DNA of 64,000 nucleotides from Chlorobiota bacterium (lineage in GTDB: Bacteria > Bacteroidota > Chlorobiia > Chlorobiales > Chlorobiaceae). The notes under the pieces were generated by a model that ran no database searches, had not been told where the DNA came from, and was given only the letters and a program-made list of their open reading frames with translations. Positions 62,978-64,000 of the stretch are shown here, one piece after another. The stretch is from NCBI GenBank assembly GCA_016868665.1, contig VGGK01000006.1, positions 1 through 64,000 on the forward strand, in the 5' to 3' direction. The first letter of the stretch is position 1. Each line of letters starts with the position of its first letter. The position numbers and the translations under genes were made by a program.

Positions 62978-64000
62978 ATGAGCACAGTGCAGATTAATCC
63001 CCCGGATTTTGTGAAAAATTCCAAACTGCTCCAGTGGGTACAGGAAACGGCAGATCTCTGCAGGCCGGATTCCGTATACTGGTGCAACGGGAGCCAGGAA
63101 GAGTACGATATTCTTTGCAGTCAGATGGTGGAAAGCGGCACCTTCATCAGACTTTCCGACGAAAAGCGTCCTAACAGTTTCCTCTGTCGATCTGATCCGA
63201 GCGATGTGGCGCGCGTGGAGGACAGAACCTACATCTGCAGCATCCGTCGTCAGGATGCAGGACCGACCAACAACTGGGTGGCCCCCAAAGAGATGAAAGA
63301 GACCCTGCGCGGACTTTTCGACGGCTGCATGCAGGGCCGAACCATGTACGTCATTCCCTTCAGCATGGGTCCTCTTGGTTCGCCTATTGCGCACATCGGC
63401 ATCGAGATAACCGATTCGCCCTATGTTGTCACGAACATGCGCATCATGACCCGAATGGGCAGCAAGGTGCTTGAAATCCTCGGCGACAGCACAGATTACG
63501 TTCCCTGCCTGCACTCGGTCGGCGCTCCGCTTCAGCCCGGACAGCAGGATGTTCCCTGGCCATGCAACGACAGGAAATATATCGTGCACTTTCCTGAAGA
63601 ACGATCCATTATTTCCTTCGGCAGCGGTTATGGTGGCAACGCACTGCTCGGCAAAAAGTGCTTTGCGCTTCGTATCGCGTCTTCGATGGCTCGCGATGAA
63701 GGATGGCTTGCCGAACACATGCTTATCCTCGGCGTGGAATCTCCCGAAGGCGAGAAGACCTATGTTGCGGCGGCGTTCCCGAGTGCCTGCGGAAAAACCA
63801 ATTTCGCCATGCTGATTCCTCCGCAGGGTTTCGAAGGCTGGAAAGTCACGACAATCGGCGACGATATCGCATGGATAAAGCCAGCCAAAGACGGTCGTCT
63901 TTACGCCATCAACCCCGAATACGGCTTTTTCGGCGTTGCTCCCGGAACATCCGATAAATCCAATCCGAATGCGATGGCGACGCTTCACAGGAACTGCATA
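62978..64000 (+). CDS. pckG: phosphoenolpyruvate carboxykinase (GTP), 5' part; truncated by window end
   Basis: Interconverts oxaloacetate + GTP and PEP + CO2 + GDP. The first 341 codons are present and the frame is open to the last base. GTP-type landmarks are [11 protein letters not shown] near residue 40, the substrate/arginine segment [16 protein letters not shown] near 128, [23 protein letters not shown] in pieces near 210-230, and the kinase-1a P-loop [12 protein letters not shown] near 270. The ATG at 62978 has AAGGA about eight bases upstream. In green sulfur bacteria the reaction could run either way around the reductive TCA cycle. Confidence 0.95.
   Translation, partial: MSTVQINPPDFVKNSKLLQWVQETADLCRPDSVYWCNGSQEEYDILCSQMVESGTFIRLSDEKRPNSFLCRSDPSDVARVEDRTYICSIRRQDAGPTNNWVAPKEMKETLRGLFDGCMQGRTMYVIPFSMGPLGSPIAHIGIEITDSPYVVTNMRIMTRMGSKVLEILGDSTDYVPCLHSVGAPLQPGQQDVPWPCNDRKYIVHFPEERSIISFGSGYGGNALLGKKCFALRIASSMARDEGWLAEHMLILGVESPEGEKTYVAAAFPSACGKTNFAMLIPPQGFEGWKVTTIGDDIAWIKPAKDGRLYAINPEYGFFGVAPGTSDKSNPNAMATLHRNCI

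Overview
The window is a chromosomal segment of a green sulfur bacterium (Chlorobiaceae; probably Chlorobium, Pelodictyon or Prosthecochloris, which I cannot separate by eye). The pointers are a flavocytochrome c sulfide dehydrogenase (fccAB) beside soxYZ, a (bacterio)chlorophyll geranylgeranyl reductase (bchP), an isolated atpDC pair with a very short epsilon subunit, a DAP-type peptidoglycan pathway (DNPR-type MurE, DapD), and a replication-origin layout of rpmH / DnaA boxes / dnaA-dnaN-recF. No transposase, phage gene, CRISPR array or obvious pseudogene was seen; this is core chromosome.

Layout. 0.1-18.3 kb, minus strand: a CoA-transferase gene at the far end of a complete, tightly coupled division and cell-wall (dcw) cluster read mraZ-rsmH-ftsL-ftsI-murE-murF-mraY-murD-ftsW-murG-murC-ftsQ-ftsA-ftsZ. 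Three regularly spaced MraZ-box-like repeats and a candidate promoter lie upstream of mraZ. 18.5-23.2 kb, plus strand: NYN-domain protein, chorismate mutase, mltG, pgk, a rhomboid protease and a DUF1232 protein. 23.1-28.9 kb, minus strand: a 23S rRNA uracil methyltransferase, a ROK sugar kinase, a PAP2 phosphatase and yidC-yidD-rnpA-rpmH. 28.85-29.27 kb: candidate oriC with at least seven DnaA-box-like 9-mers. 29.3-33.6 kb, plus strand: dnaA, dnaN, recF (TTG start) and a dciA-like gene.

33.6-39.3 kb, minus strand: a flavodiiron protein, a family B DNA polymerase with intact exonuclease and polymerase motifs, and mnmG. Two perfect 16-bp parS palindromes flank mnmG, 8-10 kb from the origin. 39.7-42.3 kb, plus strand: a soxY-soxZ-fccA-fccB cassette closed by a strong terminator, with no other sox gene in the window; its SoxY ends in a bare C-terminal cysteine instead of the usual GGCGG arm. 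42.4-46.6 kb: secD, secF and a SurA-like prolyl isomerase. 46.5-49.7 kb, minus strand: gyrB, yraN and rnhB. 50.0-54.4 kb, plus strand: RNase E/G, dapD and a C-terminal processing protease. 54.4-57.8 kb, minus strand: glyS, bchP and a Ycf49/DUF2499-like membrane protein. Then come a methyltransferase-like protein of unknown role, clpS, an LD-carboxypeptidase, atpDC, tRNA-Thr(CGU), a TlpA-type thioredoxin and the 5' part of a GTP-type PEP carboxykinase gene that runs off the window.

Working together: the left half makes and divides the envelope (lipid II synthesis, septum, YidC/Sec insertion), the centre replicates and segregates the chromosome (oriC, DnaA, clamp, parS), and the soxYZ-fccAB cassette plus bchP are the phototrophic sulfur-oxidising signature. 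The strongest candidate for unexplored biology is the soxYZ-fccAB unit with its atypical SoxY; next are the Ycf49-like/bchP pairing and the origin-proximal family B polymerase.
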